NCBI GenBank assembly: GCA_004194705.1 | Contig: SADC01001303.1 | Coordinates: forward strand, 504,501 to 568,500 | Direction of reading: 5' to 3' | Source of the DNA: Ditylenchus dipsaci | Lineage: Eukaryota > Nematoda > Chromadorea > Rhabditida > Anguinidae | Length of the DNA: 64,000 nucleotides | In this document: one piece after another, positions 10,366-21,476 of the stretch | How positions within the stretch are numbered: position 1 is the stretch's first letter | Layout of the letters: every line of letters starts with the position of its first letter | Notes under the pieces: model-generated | The model's input: the letters and a program-made list of their open reading frames with translations, nothing else | Told to the model about the DNA's origin: nothing | The model's database searches: none | Program-made: the position numbers and the translations under genes

Positions 10366-11477
10366 CAGTGCTGGCAATTGAATCATTCAACTTTTCACTG
10401 TTTTTTATTTTAAACTATTTAAGTAGTCAGCGATTTTTCAACCGCTACATACAATTTTTCCGCCTATTTTTGTAGCTAAGATCTGCTCTTCAAATGGTGG
10501 TCATTTTGATCCGCCAAAATTTTTTCTAGGTTTTGATCCAGATTTATATCCCAAAAATGATCTATTTTTTACCCTTGTAATTTGAATCATTTTTGACTAT
10601 TGCTACTTTTTTTGTACGGCCGGTTTTTTTCACATTATATATCATTTGATCGCAATATCGCAGCTACAAAACATGTTTCAACATATCAGCGGTTTTTGTT
10701 CATCTTAGAAAAAAAAAGTCTTATAATGATTCAAATTAAATTTAATTTGAATCATTCGAATTTTGGGACCCTAAACGTAAATTTTTGACATAAAGTCATG
10801 ATTTTCTTTTTTTATCTTGTAGCTACAGCTTTTAGCTACAAAATGAGTGTTGACTTTTAATTTCTCATAAATTAAAAAAATTTAAAACAACAAAAGAATG
10901 ACAGTACACCATGATTCAAATTAATTTTAATTCGAATCATTTTTTGACTATTTGCTACTTTTTTTTTGTACGGTCCGTATTTTTGCACATTAAATATATC
11001 ATTCAATTGCAAATACCGTCAGCTACAAAACATGTTTCAACATATCAGCAGTTTTGTGATTTTAGAAAAAAAAGCTTCTTATAATGATTCAAATTAAATT
11101 TAATTTGAATCATTATAAGACATTTTTTCTAAAATGACAAAACCGCTGATATGTTGAAACATGTTTTGTAGCTGACGGTATTTGCGATTGAATGATATAT
11201 AATGTGAAAAAATACGGCCGTACAAAAAAGTAGCGAATAGTCAAAAAATGATTCCAAATTACAAGGGTAAAAAATAGATCATTTTTGGGATATAAATCTG
11301 GATATAAACCCAGAAAAATATTTTGGCGGATCAAAAATGACCCACCATTTTGAAGAGCAGAATCTTACTACAAAATAGGCGGAAAAATTGTATGTAGCGG
11401 TTGAAAAATCGCTGACTACTTAATAGTTTAAAATAAAAAACAGTGAAAAATTGAAAATATTCAAATTGCCAGCACTG
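10366..11477. mobile_element. 1.1-kb hAT-type foldback element with 8-bp TSD
   Basis: The ends read CAGTGCTGGCAATTGAA and its inverse ATTGCCAGCACTG, the consensus style of hAT transposons. The 8-bp target duplication GTTATGAC is intact at 10358-10365 and 11478-11485. Nearly the whole element is a palindrome with arms of several hundred bases, and the inner arm region (ATGATTCAAATTAAATTTAA) is itself self-complementary and repeated. There is no transposase frame, so it depends on a source elsewhere. Confidence 0.9.
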
Positions 11478-11654
11478 GTTATGACGTCGTTATAATGCTT
11501 CTCCGTGCAGAATTATCAGTCATTTCTTTAAAAATTTTAAAATATATTCAGCTAATGTTGCATAAAATATGAGATACTTGCAGTAATTGCAGTAAATGCA
11601 GAATCCCTAGCAACAAAAAAGATTTGTTGGCTTTTGTTTTGAGGATGTCTTGAA

Positions 11655-11800
11655 TAATTTTGTCCTTCGCCGTCCCGTCTGGATCGCCCTCTGCCGGTCG
11701 TCCGCCGTCCGGCCGTCCTCCCCTTTTAATCCGCCTCGGCCGTCCGACCATCCACTTTTTCGACGCCAACCAGGACGGACGGGACAGGACAAGCTCGGCG
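11655..11800. repeat. GC-rich GCCGTCC cluster
   Basis: Repeated CGTCC/CCGTCC units (GTCCGCCGTCCGGCCGTCC) followed by an inverted set (CAGGACGGACGGGACAGGAC). Short frames through it are artefacts of composition. It is related to 9890-10010. Confidence 0.45.
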
Positions 11801-11835
11801 GACGAGCGCTCACTATATGTCCGAAGCAGTGTTTT

Positions 11836-11945
11836 GATAATTGACGCTGACATCAAAACGGACACTGAAATGTCAGTTGATATTCACAGTTATTTATGAT
11901 AATCAACTGATATTTCAATGTCAGTTTCGATGTCATCGTCAATTT
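11836..11945. repeat. 110-bp palindrome (mini foldback)
   Basis: TTGACGCTGACATC at the left pairs with GATGTCATCGTCAA at the right. The pairing continues through CACTGAAATGTCAGTTGAT and its inverse ATCAACTGATATTTCA. The central loop is CACAGTTATTTATGATA. It is a compact inverted repeat without coding capacity. Confidence 0.75.
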
Positions 11946-11949
11946 GAAA

Positions 11950-12805
11950 ACCTGTCCGTAAGAAGTTTTAAGTAACGGCTAACTTGCTGGCTACCCTGAG
12001 ATTAAGGCTTTAAGTCTAAGTTTAAAATATTAAGAAAATGCATTGAACGGCCAAAAAAATTTAATGTGTGAATTCAAAAAGCAGCTCAATGCAAAATTCC
12101 TTCAATTTTTAACCATGACCACAAAGAATCGTAAAAACTTTTTTGTTTACTTTTCAGATGCAAATTTTGTTGGATTTTCAGTAAAAGAATTGGCATTCAA
12201 CGGTTGCACAAAAAGTTTATATAATCTGCTAGCTTGCTAATCCATAGTTTAATTGTCCAGGCTGTTTTCTGCTGCTAGGTAGTATATCAGCTTGGTTTAT
12301 CAGTTTCCTTGTGTGTGTGTGGATATCTATCATTTGCTTCGAGTACATCTGAATTCAATTAATTTTTTGTCAGCTTTATTATTTTCTTTCCACTTTTCTC
12401 GTAATTTAAGTTAAATGACCAAAGTTCGCCAATGTTTCACGCTTTTGTGGTATTATGCTTGACTAATTATTCATCTTGTTGATTGTGGAGTACCTAAAGT
12501 AGGGGCTGACTGCAAAGGCATGGGTGTTCCTGTCCAGTTGTGTGAGTGAGTTAAATACACGGTGGTATTGAAAATATGTAGAAATTACCTGGAAAATTCT
12601 ACCTTGTTTCTGGTATCACAGATTGATTTCACGTATATATTTCTTTCGGCTGTTAAAGGCTCACATGGTCTGAAATCACTTAAAAATATCGCGTTATACA
12701 TTTTCAAATGGCGAACGATCAACCCTTCTCCTCAGAAGGAAATATTTCGCTGCTCCATCTTGACCCTGTAAAATTTTAATTCAATTTCTATTAATCGAGT
12801 CAAGT
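11950..12805. other. No gene recognised
   Basis: AT-rich sequence with chance open frames (for example 12043-12240). A short GTGTGTGTG run sits at 12310. I see no supported gene or mobile element. Confidence 0.4.
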
Positions 12806-12809
12806 TCAG

Positions 12810-14038
12810 CTTGTCCGCTCATCCGGTCGAGTTGGATTGGAGATGCATGAGCTGGATTCCTGTGCCCTAGCGGAATGTCGAACAACGGAGGGCCATGTTG
12901 CAGTGAGTTTGATTTTAGCTAAACAAACTCTGTTTTGCCAAATTCTTAGCCCATTTTTTCTAGTGAATTTTTTTTAGTGTTTTAACACTTGTGACAGTAA
13001 CATTTCTAAGCCTAAACCTAAAAAAATTCGGCGCTACTTGCATATACCCCCCCCCCTAATCAACTTTTTAAAATTGGTTTAGAGATGCGCGCACTCACTT
13101 ACCTAGACATAATTCCGAGCAAGACTCTTGAACAAAAATGCATGAGAGGCTCTTTTTGCCCAGCTCCAGTGACCAAAACATAATAAAACAGGTAAAAAAC
13201 AAAATTCAAAAGTGCCCAAAAATCAATTTTCATTGACCAGAACTCAAAAATAATGTCTTTTTTGAACTCCTGAAGCGATTTTGAGTCGATATAGGTGTTT
13301 TAAAACACTTTTGAAAAAAGTTGATTCGGGGTGGGAGGGGATTTATATGCAAGTAGCGTCAAGAATTCTTAATTTGACAAACGGTGTTGCATGCGGTCAG
13401 ACCTGAGATTTTAATATTTAATCGGTAGTAAGCTGTAATTATTATTTGTTTAGTGGCCACCTGTGCTGAAGGGTGGAGGCTAATCGTGATTTCCTTTGTT
13501 GTGTACGCTTTTTCAAATTTATCTTATACAAGTAACTGCTCAAAATTTCATTTCAGCTTGCGACCCCTACTCAGGTCCAATGGCCAGGCAGCTTGCCTTG
13601 CAGCCGGAGGAGAATGTCCGGGTGGCACTTAGCTGGCGCTGGGATGTTTGCAGGATCCATTTGTTGTCGTGAGTATTGCAATATTATTATGTAAATGGTA
13701 GTCCCTTTAGTTCAAAGCCAGCAACCACGCGGCACCACCTACTATAGATCCTAGATTATGCTTGCCTCCTGCAGTCACCTTGCCTTCGATATCTATGGCT
13801 ACTCTGAGCATACACCGACTCCCTCAGCTCCTCAACCGTACTATAATAGTACAACTGTGGGTCCAGTTATTCAGCTACCTTCTGCAACGTAGCCACTTTA
13901 CCTCCTATTGTTAACAATAGCCCTCCAGATACAAGCATCATTTTGCCTGGAGTAGTAGGTGGTGGCTCGCAATTAATGGAACTGGCCATGGTCATCAATA
14001 TCGTCAACAATAATAACATTTATAACAGTAAATTTTAA
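12810..14038 (+). CDS. Cys-rich secreted-type protein, three candidate exons
   Basis: Candidate exons are 12810-12902, 13557-13668 and 13775-14038, each after a CAG acceptor; the first two end in GTGAGT donors. In a frame tolerant of single-base losses the first reads GFLCPSGMSNNGGPCC. The second reads ACLAAGGECPGGT and then AGAGMFAGSICC. Both have a CPxG...CC pattern like small disulfide domains of the lustrin/Cys-rich extracellular type. The third is Pro/Ser/Thr-rich (HTPTPSAPQPYYNSTT) and ends INIVNNNNIYNSKF at TAA. The start exon and signal peptide were not found. An F1 element sits in the first intron. The family call is tentative; the pairing of CC motifs across two exons is the main support. 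Confidence 0.45.
13032..13358. mobile_element. Compact 327-bp F1-family element with complete ends
   Basis: The left end CGCTACTTGCATATACCCCC mirrors the right end, which finishes in ATTTATATGCAAGTAGCG. Inside the termini come AATCAACTTTTT and its inverse AAAAAGTTGATT. The centre carries the minus-strand copy of the GTCTAGGTAAGTGAGTGCGC motif. It is the shortest apparently complete copy and defines the family termini. It lies in an intron of the Cys-rich gene. Confidence 0.8.
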
Positions 14039-14518
14039 ACAACCCTGGTCCCCATGGTGATTATTTTTTCTAACTCTACCTAAACGATTTCTATTTGTAC
14101 CAAAAACGATTTTGTAAGGTGTTTTGTCGCAATGATTAATGAAAAAATGCATTGTACTTAAAAATCGTACCATTTGTGATTTTTCAACGGCATGCAGATT
14201 CAACCGCATGCCAGGTGATGATCAAATTTGATCGTCAAACTTTGTTTTTTGTCCCTTGGCATGATTATTAAGTACACTCTAGATTATTTCTACTTTCCAC
14301 TAAGGATGACGACCCACCTGGTCGGTTGGGTACCATACAGATCATTTAAATGATTTCTGGTGGATTAGGTCATGACTGAGGAGTTAAAGTCAAGGTTTGA
14401 ATAAAAAAACTGCTCCAAATCCAAACGATCACTAAAATCTTAACTATTTAAATCCTATTGGTGAGTGGTAAAGTTTCCGATAAGAGTTAGGATCAGAGTA
14501 AGAAGTAAGGATGCAGCT

Positions 14519-14913
14519 AGAGGACCCTGTCTTCTTCTTATCATGGCAATTTGAAAGTGGAATGCGCGCGGGATCACCCACATTTTGTCAATAATGTTTT
14601 CGGATTGATTTTTTTGGCTAATACTTCAGAAAATAATTTGTAATTTGTTGAAAATTTAGATGTATTCACTATTCGAGCCCAACTTTTCTTGAAAATGCCA
14701 AATTGCTCAACTTATCGACTTGCACTGCTCCACAACTGTACTGTTGTAGTGAAACTTATATCGTATAGTCTACAGTAACAATATCATTTTGCCTGGAGTA
14801 GTATGTGTAAACCAAAAATAAATCGAAAACATTTGACAAAATCTAGTTTCGTGCGCATTCAAAAAGCGCATTCCTTTTGAAATTGCCATGATAAGAAGAG
14901 ACAGGGTCCTTAA
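14519..14913. mobile_element. Foldback repeat around GACCCTGTCTTCTTCTTATC
   Basis: GGACCCTGTCTTCTTCTTATCATGGCAATTT (first 55 bases) is matched in inverse at 14855-14913. Between them lies a copy of the ATCATTTTGCCTGGAGTAGTA phrase also present at 13931 in the last exon of the Cys-rich gene. The element may therefore have captured or duplicated exon sequence. No own coding frame. Confidence 0.6.
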
Positions 14914-15084
14914 GAAACTAAGAAAAAATGTCAGCAGAATACTGTTAGACACTTAAAAAGAAGCTAATGACTTACTAAGAGAAAATAAAAATTTTAAAAA
15001 AAATAAACAGGGGAGCTAAGTCAAAATTAGCGGTTGTCTTTTCTGACATTGTTAAAAAAGGGAAAACGTCTCTTTACCGCACTT

Positions 15085-15265
15085 TTAACTGTATCATTTG
15101 TTTACCTAGTTAACTATTCACTGTTAAAGTATCATCGCTGTGTACGAAATATTTAACAGTTAACTCTAGTTAACTATTTACGTTCAAGTCCACTTGAATA
15201 ATTAACAGTTAACTCAGTGGACTATTTCACAGTTGACTATACGTCTCCTGTTGACTCCCATAAAC
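15085..15265. repeat. Dispersed GTTAACTGTGAAATAG-type satellite
   Basis: Repeated AGTTAACT and its palindromic context (TAACAGTTAACTCTAGTTAAC, GACTATTTCACAGTTGACTA) in degenerate form. Related to the 74-bp array and to segments at 26600, 36040, 38350, 45640, 54415 and 60525. Confidence 0.65.
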
Positions 15266-15548
15266 TATTGTGAAGCTAATTGTTAAAAATAAAACAAGAA
15301 AATGACTGCGTAATTCTTAAAGTTTGTTTATAAACCGGCAGGAAACCCACTACTTCCTTATGCTAGCTGAGAATTGTTAGATGAGAAGTGGTTTTTTCAG
15401 GTCTTAAATGTCTCATTTATGTAATTCGATCTAAAAATTCGAAAACCGTCACGATGGCCACGGCATCGACTCACTCTAGTCACGAAAAATATGTTAGAAA
15501 TCGCACTCTCATTTTCCTACCTAGTATTGTCAATTAGATATTTTATAG

Positions 15549-16396
15549 ACGCAGAACCAGTGGTCGCTACAATTCCAAGCACTAGCATTACTGCATCAGT
15601 CAGCAGCACCCCTCAATATCTACACTGCTGACTAGCAGCTCACCTAGCGGCAGTACGGATAGATTTCTACCACACCTTCATCTTCTTCTACAACTGAGAC
15701 CCACCCCACAGTAGCAAATCCAGTACAGCCACTTCTACCATTTCAAAGACCAGCACTTTCAATACCACCCGGAAGTACGACACCAAACACACCCAAAGGC
15801 ACACCTACAACTTCCAAAACTTCGCCTACCACGCCAAAAACTACTCCTACGACATCCAAAAACGCCTACGACTTCCGAAACAACCGCCAAAACCACCCCT
15901 ACTTCTTCCAAAACCACTGCTACGACTTCCAAAACAACAGCCAGAACAACTCCGACCACACCTAAAACCACTCGTTCAACCCCAAACCACACCCACAACT
16001 CCCAAACGACCTCCAAAACCACTCTTTCAACCCCCAAAACCACACCCACAACTCCCAAAACGACCTCCAAAACCACTGCTACGACCCAAAACTACGCCTA
16101 CGACTTCCAAAACAACAGCCAAAACAACTCCGACCACACCTAAAACCACTCGTTCACCCCCAAACCACACCCACAACTCTCAACAACATCGAAAAACTAC
16201 GGCTACTACTCGAAAAACAACCAAAACCACTCTCAAAGCTACTTCCACTTCTAAGACGACACTTAAAACCAGCACTAGCAAAACCACAGCTCGCGCTACC
16301 ACCAGTAAGACCACCACCAAACCTACGACAACTAGTAAGAAGCCGACCACAAGAGTAAGAGCAGAAGGAAATATATTTGATTTGTTTGGTAAATAG
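15549..16396 (+). CDS. Thr/Pro/Lys-rich mucin-like exon
   Basis: After a TTTTATAG acceptor, the plus strand encodes runs of TPTTSKTT, TPKTTPTT and SKTTAKTT type across several frames switched by apparent single-base losses. It ends KKPTTRVRAEGNIFDLFGK at TAG. Repeated Thr and Ser with Pro is the classic O-glycosylated mucin-like stalk of secreted or surface proteins. It lies 1.5 kb downstream of the Cys-rich exons on the same strand and could be a further exon of that gene if the stop at 14036 is an error. The opposite strand is open only because of the repeat. Confidence 0.55.
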
Positions 16397-16545
16397 ATAA
16401 ATGGTTATAAATTTCTTATATTATTACTGGAATGCCTGAATGTCTTAAAGACTATGGAATGTGCAAAATTTGAACTTGCGGGAACAGTTTCTTTTGTCTC
16501 TCACTTACTCTCTGCAGTTGATCAATACAACTCATTATAGTAGAG

Positions 16546-16660
16546 TCGAGTATCGATATGAGCGACCCCTCGAAACCGGAAAAGGTCGCGTTATATCGAA
16601 GGTAAATTTGACTGACTTCCTTTTGCTAAGGTCACGTGAAAGGTTGCGTTGGGACCAAGT
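16546..16660 (+). mobile_element. Partial TA-MITE, GAGTATCGATATGAGCGACC type
   Basis: TAGAGTCGAGTATCGATATG followed by AGCGACCCCTCG and GGTCGCGTTATATCGAAGG matches the left end of the complete MITE at 26474-26605 and that of 23339-23523. The right end was not found. Confidence 0.5.
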
Positions 16661-17261
16661 TTTATTATATATATATAAATTATGTTAAAATGAAAGAAAA
16701 AATTGAATTTTAAAAAAAAGAGCGGAATTTAAACAAAAAGGGCGAGATTTAAGAAAATAGGCGGCTGTATAAAATTTCATCCATTTTTTTTTTTCATTTT
16801 TATAATACAGTTAACTCGTCGATTTAACGTAAAACTCGATTTCAAGGGGAGAAAAAGCGATTTAGATTTGAAAAGTGGCTTCCATGGCGCACTGCGTTAG
16901 CGTTTAGTTTTTTGGCCCAATTTGGTGTTGCACATTCGATCCCACGTGATGGCATTTTCTTTTTTTATCTATTTGTGGCTCGTTTGACCAGTTCTAGGGG
17001 TAAATTGGGTCGCAAATTTCAAATCTGGCGCTAAAAGTCTAATTACCTCTAAAAGTGGCCAAACAAGCCAAAAAATAGCCTCTATCAATCCCCCCCCCGG
17101 AGGGGTGTTGAAATAATCCCCATTTTGATAACACCCCTCCCCTAAATTTTCGCGCTTTAATTCAACGTTTTTCTAGTTGATTTTTATGTTAAACTCAATG
17201 ATTATCTTTTCAGAACGTAATCTGATCCAATAACATTAAATTTTTATTCAAAAATAATTTC

Positions 17262-17484
17262 GTAAGCTCATTTTATTGGTATTTTCGGCGGAGATCATCG
17301 TTTTCGTTATCAAAGAAACAGTTTTCTTCTCGGCTCCCAGAAGTATCTCAGACGAGAAGTCGCTTTCCGGATACGACTCCACCTGCTTTGATCACCTGGC
17401 GCGTATCAAGGGTATCAACAAAAGAAACCACTTCATCTCCAGTGTTCTTAGCTGTTGCACCACCAGGGTCGACAGCGCGATTTA
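17262..17484 (-). CDS. Possible exon, protein not recognised
   Basis: Base composition is richer in G+C than the flanks. After a CCTCCACAG acceptor the minus strand is open and reads NRAVDPGGATAKNTGDEVVS and then VDTLDTRQVIKAGGVVSGKR, a mixed hydrophilic composition typical of real protein. A stop follows, which a single missing base would remove. The plus strand is also open over most of it. No family recognised; no further exons found. Confidence 0.3.
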
Positions 17485-17539
17485 TGGAAAATGACCTGTG
17501 GAGGAAGATAAAAACTTCATCGAATTAACAATAACGTCG

Positions 17540-17660
17540 AACCTAGGGCCATACCTGCACGGGCGCCGGCGCCAGGCAAAATTTTACCACTTAGGCGGCG
17601 GCGACCCTTTCATACCGGCGCTGGCGCCTTTTACATCGGCTGCACCAGCTGCAGTACTGA
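17540..17660. repeat. GGCGCC palindrome cluster
   Basis: GGGCGCCGGCGCCAGGC, GGCGGCGGCG and CCGGCGCTGGCGCC occur within 100 bases. Similar GGCGCCnGGCGCC pairs recur at 20045-20105, 26808-26830 and 36508-36530, each at the edge of repeat-derived DNA. Confidence 0.45.
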
Positions 17661-17734
17661 TTTTTTTTAACATTTATGACATTTCAAAGTTTCAACAGTA
17701 CCGTATTTTCTCTAATTATGGGTGAACCTAATTA

Positions 17735-17880
17735 CCCTTTGTCATAATGCCGAATGAGAAAAATGCCCAACGAAAATTACCCTTTGGGAAAATGCCAACC
17801 GAGAAATATGCCCAATGAAAAAAATGCCCGAGAAAAATGCCGCATGCAATTTCACCAAACGAGAAAAAACCCATAGAATC
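17735..17880 (+). repeat. Degenerate ATGCCnAA(T/C)GAGAAA minisatellite
   Basis: About seven imperfect units of 18-22 bp sharing ATGCC, (A)ACGA and GAAAAA. It is preceded by the TIR-like phrase CCGTATTTTCTCTAATTATG at 17701, so it may be the interior of a CCGTATTTCC-family MITE that lacks its right end. Confidence 0.6.
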
Positions 17881-18599
17881 TTTCCAAAACAGACTCTACC
17901 CCATTGAATAAGCTACTTAATGTTCATTCTACTTCTATTTTATCATCATGAATGTCAAAACCGATTAAAATTCGGGTTTAATTCGTTTTTTGAGCTCACT
18001 TGAACTTTGAGTCCATATACTACACGAAAGATGTTTTTCTCTAACCATTGGGTGTCATGATGTGGAACAGCAAAAACTACTATTAGTCATAATTGCGTTA
18101 GTGTTATTGCCTTGATTCATTAGAGAATACTTTGATCTGAGCAGAACCTTTCGAAGTGTTTGATCAAATTTTAAAGAACTGGGTCTCTGGCCTGTTGAAG
18201 TATGTGTTTTATGTGTGCTGTGACGAAGTTTTGCGGGATACTCAATTTTAGGCTTGGCAGAGCGGGATAATAATCCCGAAACGGGATTCGTATTTTTTAA
18301 AGTCAAGTGTTTGTACATTGATGACTTTCTTTTTGTTTAAAAGGTGCGTGACACGCTTCTCTATCTTTATAGTATATAATGCTCTTGACATGTTTAATTA
18401 AAAATGAGTCACAAATGTCAAAAAGTCAAAAGTCGTTATATGAATACTATGAAAATCCGTTGGCAAGCCTACTCAATTTACACAGGGTGAGGGCTTTTAT
18501 CCAATTAGTGAATCAGCCTTTCACGCTTCATTGTAGACAACAAAAATTCTTTCATTCTCGCTCTGACTTTGACTCTCACTTTCAGTTTCATTCTCAGTG

Positions 18600-18735
18600 T
18601 GCACCAATGTGAAACCCTAAACCACCTAAAACAATCCCAAACGCCCCAAAACACCCTAGTAATCTCAACCACTTTAAACTACCCCCAACCGCTCCAAGCC
18701 ACCCGTAACCACGCTCGCAACTGCCCTAACCTGAT
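18600..18735 (+). repeat. C/A-rich degenerate AACCnC tract
   Basis: A purine/pyrimidine-skewed tract (AACCACCTAAAACAATCCCA and so on) with about 10-12-bp periodicity and almost no G. It has no coding signature beyond openness from composition. Confidence 0.4.
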
Positions 18736-19318
18736 GCTGGATTTAAAGTATTTTGCGCCTACAAAGAGGACCCTTGCGTGACCTGGGGATGGGGTTAATA
18801 AATGGTGGGGGATTAACTTTCAACCTCTCGGCATCGAATTTTAGAAAAAAAAAATTAAAAACTGTACTTCTAATTATGTTATTCGAAATACCGCCTACAT
18901 ATTTGTTCCGCTTGTACTTTAAGTCTCATTTTTCCAAGTTTAATTTCTTACATGAGGCTTTATCTACTTCGAAAATCAACTATGCGTCCAAAGCGCGACT
19001 TCAGTGGTGCAGAAGCTCTCCGACCACTTTTCTCGTCCCTTCTGCTATTAGTTCCGAGTCATTTCTAGGCACGTCAGTTTGAATATTACGTAAACATTGA
19101 TCGAATCGTAGCAGATAAACAAGTTTTTATGGTCCATTCAGAGCTCTCAACTCAAAATTTAGAAACAAAGAATATTTAAAAAAAGACGTTTGGTCAAAAA
19201 GTGCCATTTTATCAAGTGTTATTGGGTTCTAAATAGCAAAAATAAAATTTTAGCGTAAAATTTTTAAATTTTCTAAAGATTTGAGGTCTCGATTTAAAAG
19301 ACAATACTTTGTATATAG

Positions 19319-19746
19319 GACGAATGAGAGCCGTAGGAGTACCTGCACGCTCGAAAAAATTGGCGCGGGCCATACGTAAAATCACGGAATGGTTGTCGAA
19401 TGTGGAAGGCCAAATCAACCAACTGCCATATACAGTTTCTAGCTCTAACTCAGATCACATTCGTCAGAACTATCCAATTGGAAGGCATCAGGAAGGAGGT
19501 GGATGCAAATGCTCTACTTCCGTGAACAACTTAACTAACTGGCTGTTGACTTGTTCTTCTTGTGTTTTCATTGTGTTTTGTTTCAATGCTCTCCAGTCCA
19601 AGCCCATGCCACCAGAACTACAGCAACGAGTCAATCAAAGGTGGAATCACCTTGTACTTAAACAATAAATGAGCGTCAACAACGGCTGGAGAAAGGGTTG
19701 CTGGAAATGGGATAGTTTCGCAAGCTTATGCTCGATTGAGTGATTG
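19319..19746 (+). CDS. Spectrin-repeat exons of a spectraplakin/dystrophin-type protein
   Basis: Two exons (19319-19521 and 19597-19746) flank a 75-bp intron. The first reads EWLSNVEGQINQLPYTV and, after a one-base slip, QLEGIRKEVDANALLP. The second reads PPELQQRVNQRWNHLVLKQ, then NERQQRLEKGLLEMG and QAYARLSDW. Trp at the start of helix A (EWLSNVE), the RW in helix C and the ERQQRLE linker to the next repeat are hallmarks of spectrin repeats. The RQQRLExxLLxxGxF pattern is closest to MACF/dystonin/Shot/VAB-10, large linkers of actin and microtubules. The gene must extend well beyond these exons, but I found no others. Frame breaks all fit single missing bases. Confidence 0.6.
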
Positions 19747-20192
19747 GTCAGTTTTTTTATATAAAGCGCCTACAAATAAACTTTTTTATTTTCACTTTTG
19801 GGTGGGGGGAGGGGGGTTTCGTGGTTTGGCATGTTTTTGTCCCGTTGACTATACTTCGGTCATTTTTACTTACAAGGAACACCCGATCATTCTAAGCAAG
19901 AATGAACCCGTGAGATAACTGTAGAATTTATTAGTATAATATACGAGAAACCTAAACCTTACAGTTACCGTATTCCTCTAATAAGGCGGCCCCCTCGACT
20001 TTGAGGACCTATATCTCAGCCCAGAGCAATATTTCTCAGGCTCTTTTTTCGTAAAATCGGCGCCATGCGCTGGCGCCCCTTAAAAATCGGCGCCAGGCGC
20101 CTGAAAACTAGCGCGCGCGGGTTATACTATGTATTTGACGCTTAAATAAGGATTCCTATTTTGCCGTTGTTTTTCGGAATTGTAAAAAATTT

Positions 20193-20449
20193 CCCTCTGA
20201 AAAAGCAAAACCTCGATACACAGCCACCCTATTTTCAAAAAAGGTGAGCGTTTATCGAGGTTTTGCTTTTTCAGAGAGACTTTTTCATAATTCTAAAAAC
20301 GATTGTCAAAATAGACACCCTCACCATATTTGCAACCAGACTGTCAAAGAGAACTATTAAAAATGTTAAGAAACCGAGATAAAAAAGTGTCGGACACTAG
20401 GCGGAACGAACTTTTCGGATGGCGGATTATCGAGTTTAACTGTGCTATA
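20193..20449. mobile_element. TA-MITE with internal palindrome, right half
   Basis: A perfect hairpin AAAAAGCAAAACCTCGATA... and ...TATCGAGGTTTTGCTTTTT spans 20200-20275. The following 170 bases (GACTGTCAAAGAGAAC to GGCGGATTATCGAGTTTAAC) correspond to the right half of the complete 420-bp element at 45194-45613. The left half is absent, so the copy is truncated. The gene-like stretch 20330-20548 falls inside it and is not a gene. Confidence 0.6.
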
Positions 20450-20493
20450 CTATATCGAAAGTTGAGTGTTGCGTTAGATTTAGGTTCTCGTTA

Positions 20494-20709
20494 CAGTCAA
20501 CTCTTGATACGGCTGTACACCGAAATATACGCGCCAATTTGTACTTAGTCGTTTTGGTACGCGGTCGTTTTGGTACGAAATTTTTAGTGAGAATTGTTTC
20601 GGTAAGAGTTTTTCAGTAAGAAATTTTCGTTGACAGCACGAAAAACGGTATTTTGGGTAAGAGATTTTTCAATACGCGGTTATTTCGGTTAGTATTTCAG
20701 AGTCGACTG
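20494..20709. mobile_element. TA-MITE with TTGGTACG-type subterminal repeats
   Basis: The ends CAGTCAACTCTTGATACGG and ...TCAGAGTCGACTG are flanked by TA at 20492-20493 and 20710-20711. Internal units GTCGTTTTGGTACG occur in tandem. The element is 216 bp and non-coding, with the same CAGTC terminus as the other TA-MITEs but a different internal word. Confidence 0.7.
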
Positions 20710-21137
20710 TATCATTCTATTTATGAAAAGACTATGCTCCGGTGCTCTGGTGGTCCCCGTCAAATCAAAAAAAACAATACTAATCATTGATCTTTTGTTT
20801 GGATTTTTTAACTTGGTTTCTAACAAAGCAAAACCTAGAATATAATTTCAAAAACCAACCAAGTTCAAAAACCAAGTTAAAAAATCCGCACAGGAGTTCA
20901 ATGATCAGGAAATTTTTTTGAATTGGCGGAGTATCATCAGATCACCGTGAGCATGGTCCTTCAGTACCAATTTTGAATGTACATAAGTAATCATAGGCGC
21001 ACAGGTAAAAGATGTTTTAAAATATTTCTAATACTATTCTATTCATTAAGATATAAGACTAGGTGACACGGATCGTGTGCTTGAAATTGTAAACGGTAAC
21101 AAAGAGAATAGCGTAACACACATGCATATTTTTATTA

Positions 21138-21476
21138 TAAATGGCGTTAACGTTAACATCCTTCATCAAAGAACTCGCATGTTCAAAATTCCTAATCAGT
21201 CAACATTCATTATTTTGTCACTCCTTTGCGCATCAAACAAGAAATACAGTAGTATCCGCAACTGAATCCATAAATTTCACTACACTAAAACTGTATATTT
21301 GTGATTTAGAAAACAATACTTATGCTGTAATACCCGATAATTATAAACTCAGCATGGAAGATTTTCAAAATAACCAAAGTCTTTATCTTGGAGAATTGCC
21401 GCAAACCCCATATGACAAGACTTCATATATTTATGAGTGTTCAACACAATTTTTCACAAGTTTATACATTTTTTAA
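21138..21476 (+). CDS. Uncharacterised open frame, possible single-exon gene
   Basis: An uninterrupted frame of 111 codons starting at ATG. The C-terminal half looks like real protein: LYICDLENNTYAVIPDNYKL followed by SMEDFQNNQSLYLGELPQ. An overlapping frame (21388-21636) is open after a possible one-base slip. No signal peptide, repeat or family recognised. It lies outside the MITEs that surround it. In a genome rich in frame slips a clean 111-codon frame is notable but not proof. Confidence 0.35.

Noticed and set aside
11607..11899. Several GC-rich frames on both strands
   Set aside because: They run through the GCCGTCC repeat cluster and its inverse; openness reflects the lack of A/T-rich stop codons.
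15759..16076. Minus-strand Val/Gly-rich frame of 105 codons
   Set aside because: It is the antisense shadow of the Thr/Pro/Lys-rich repeat on the plus strand.
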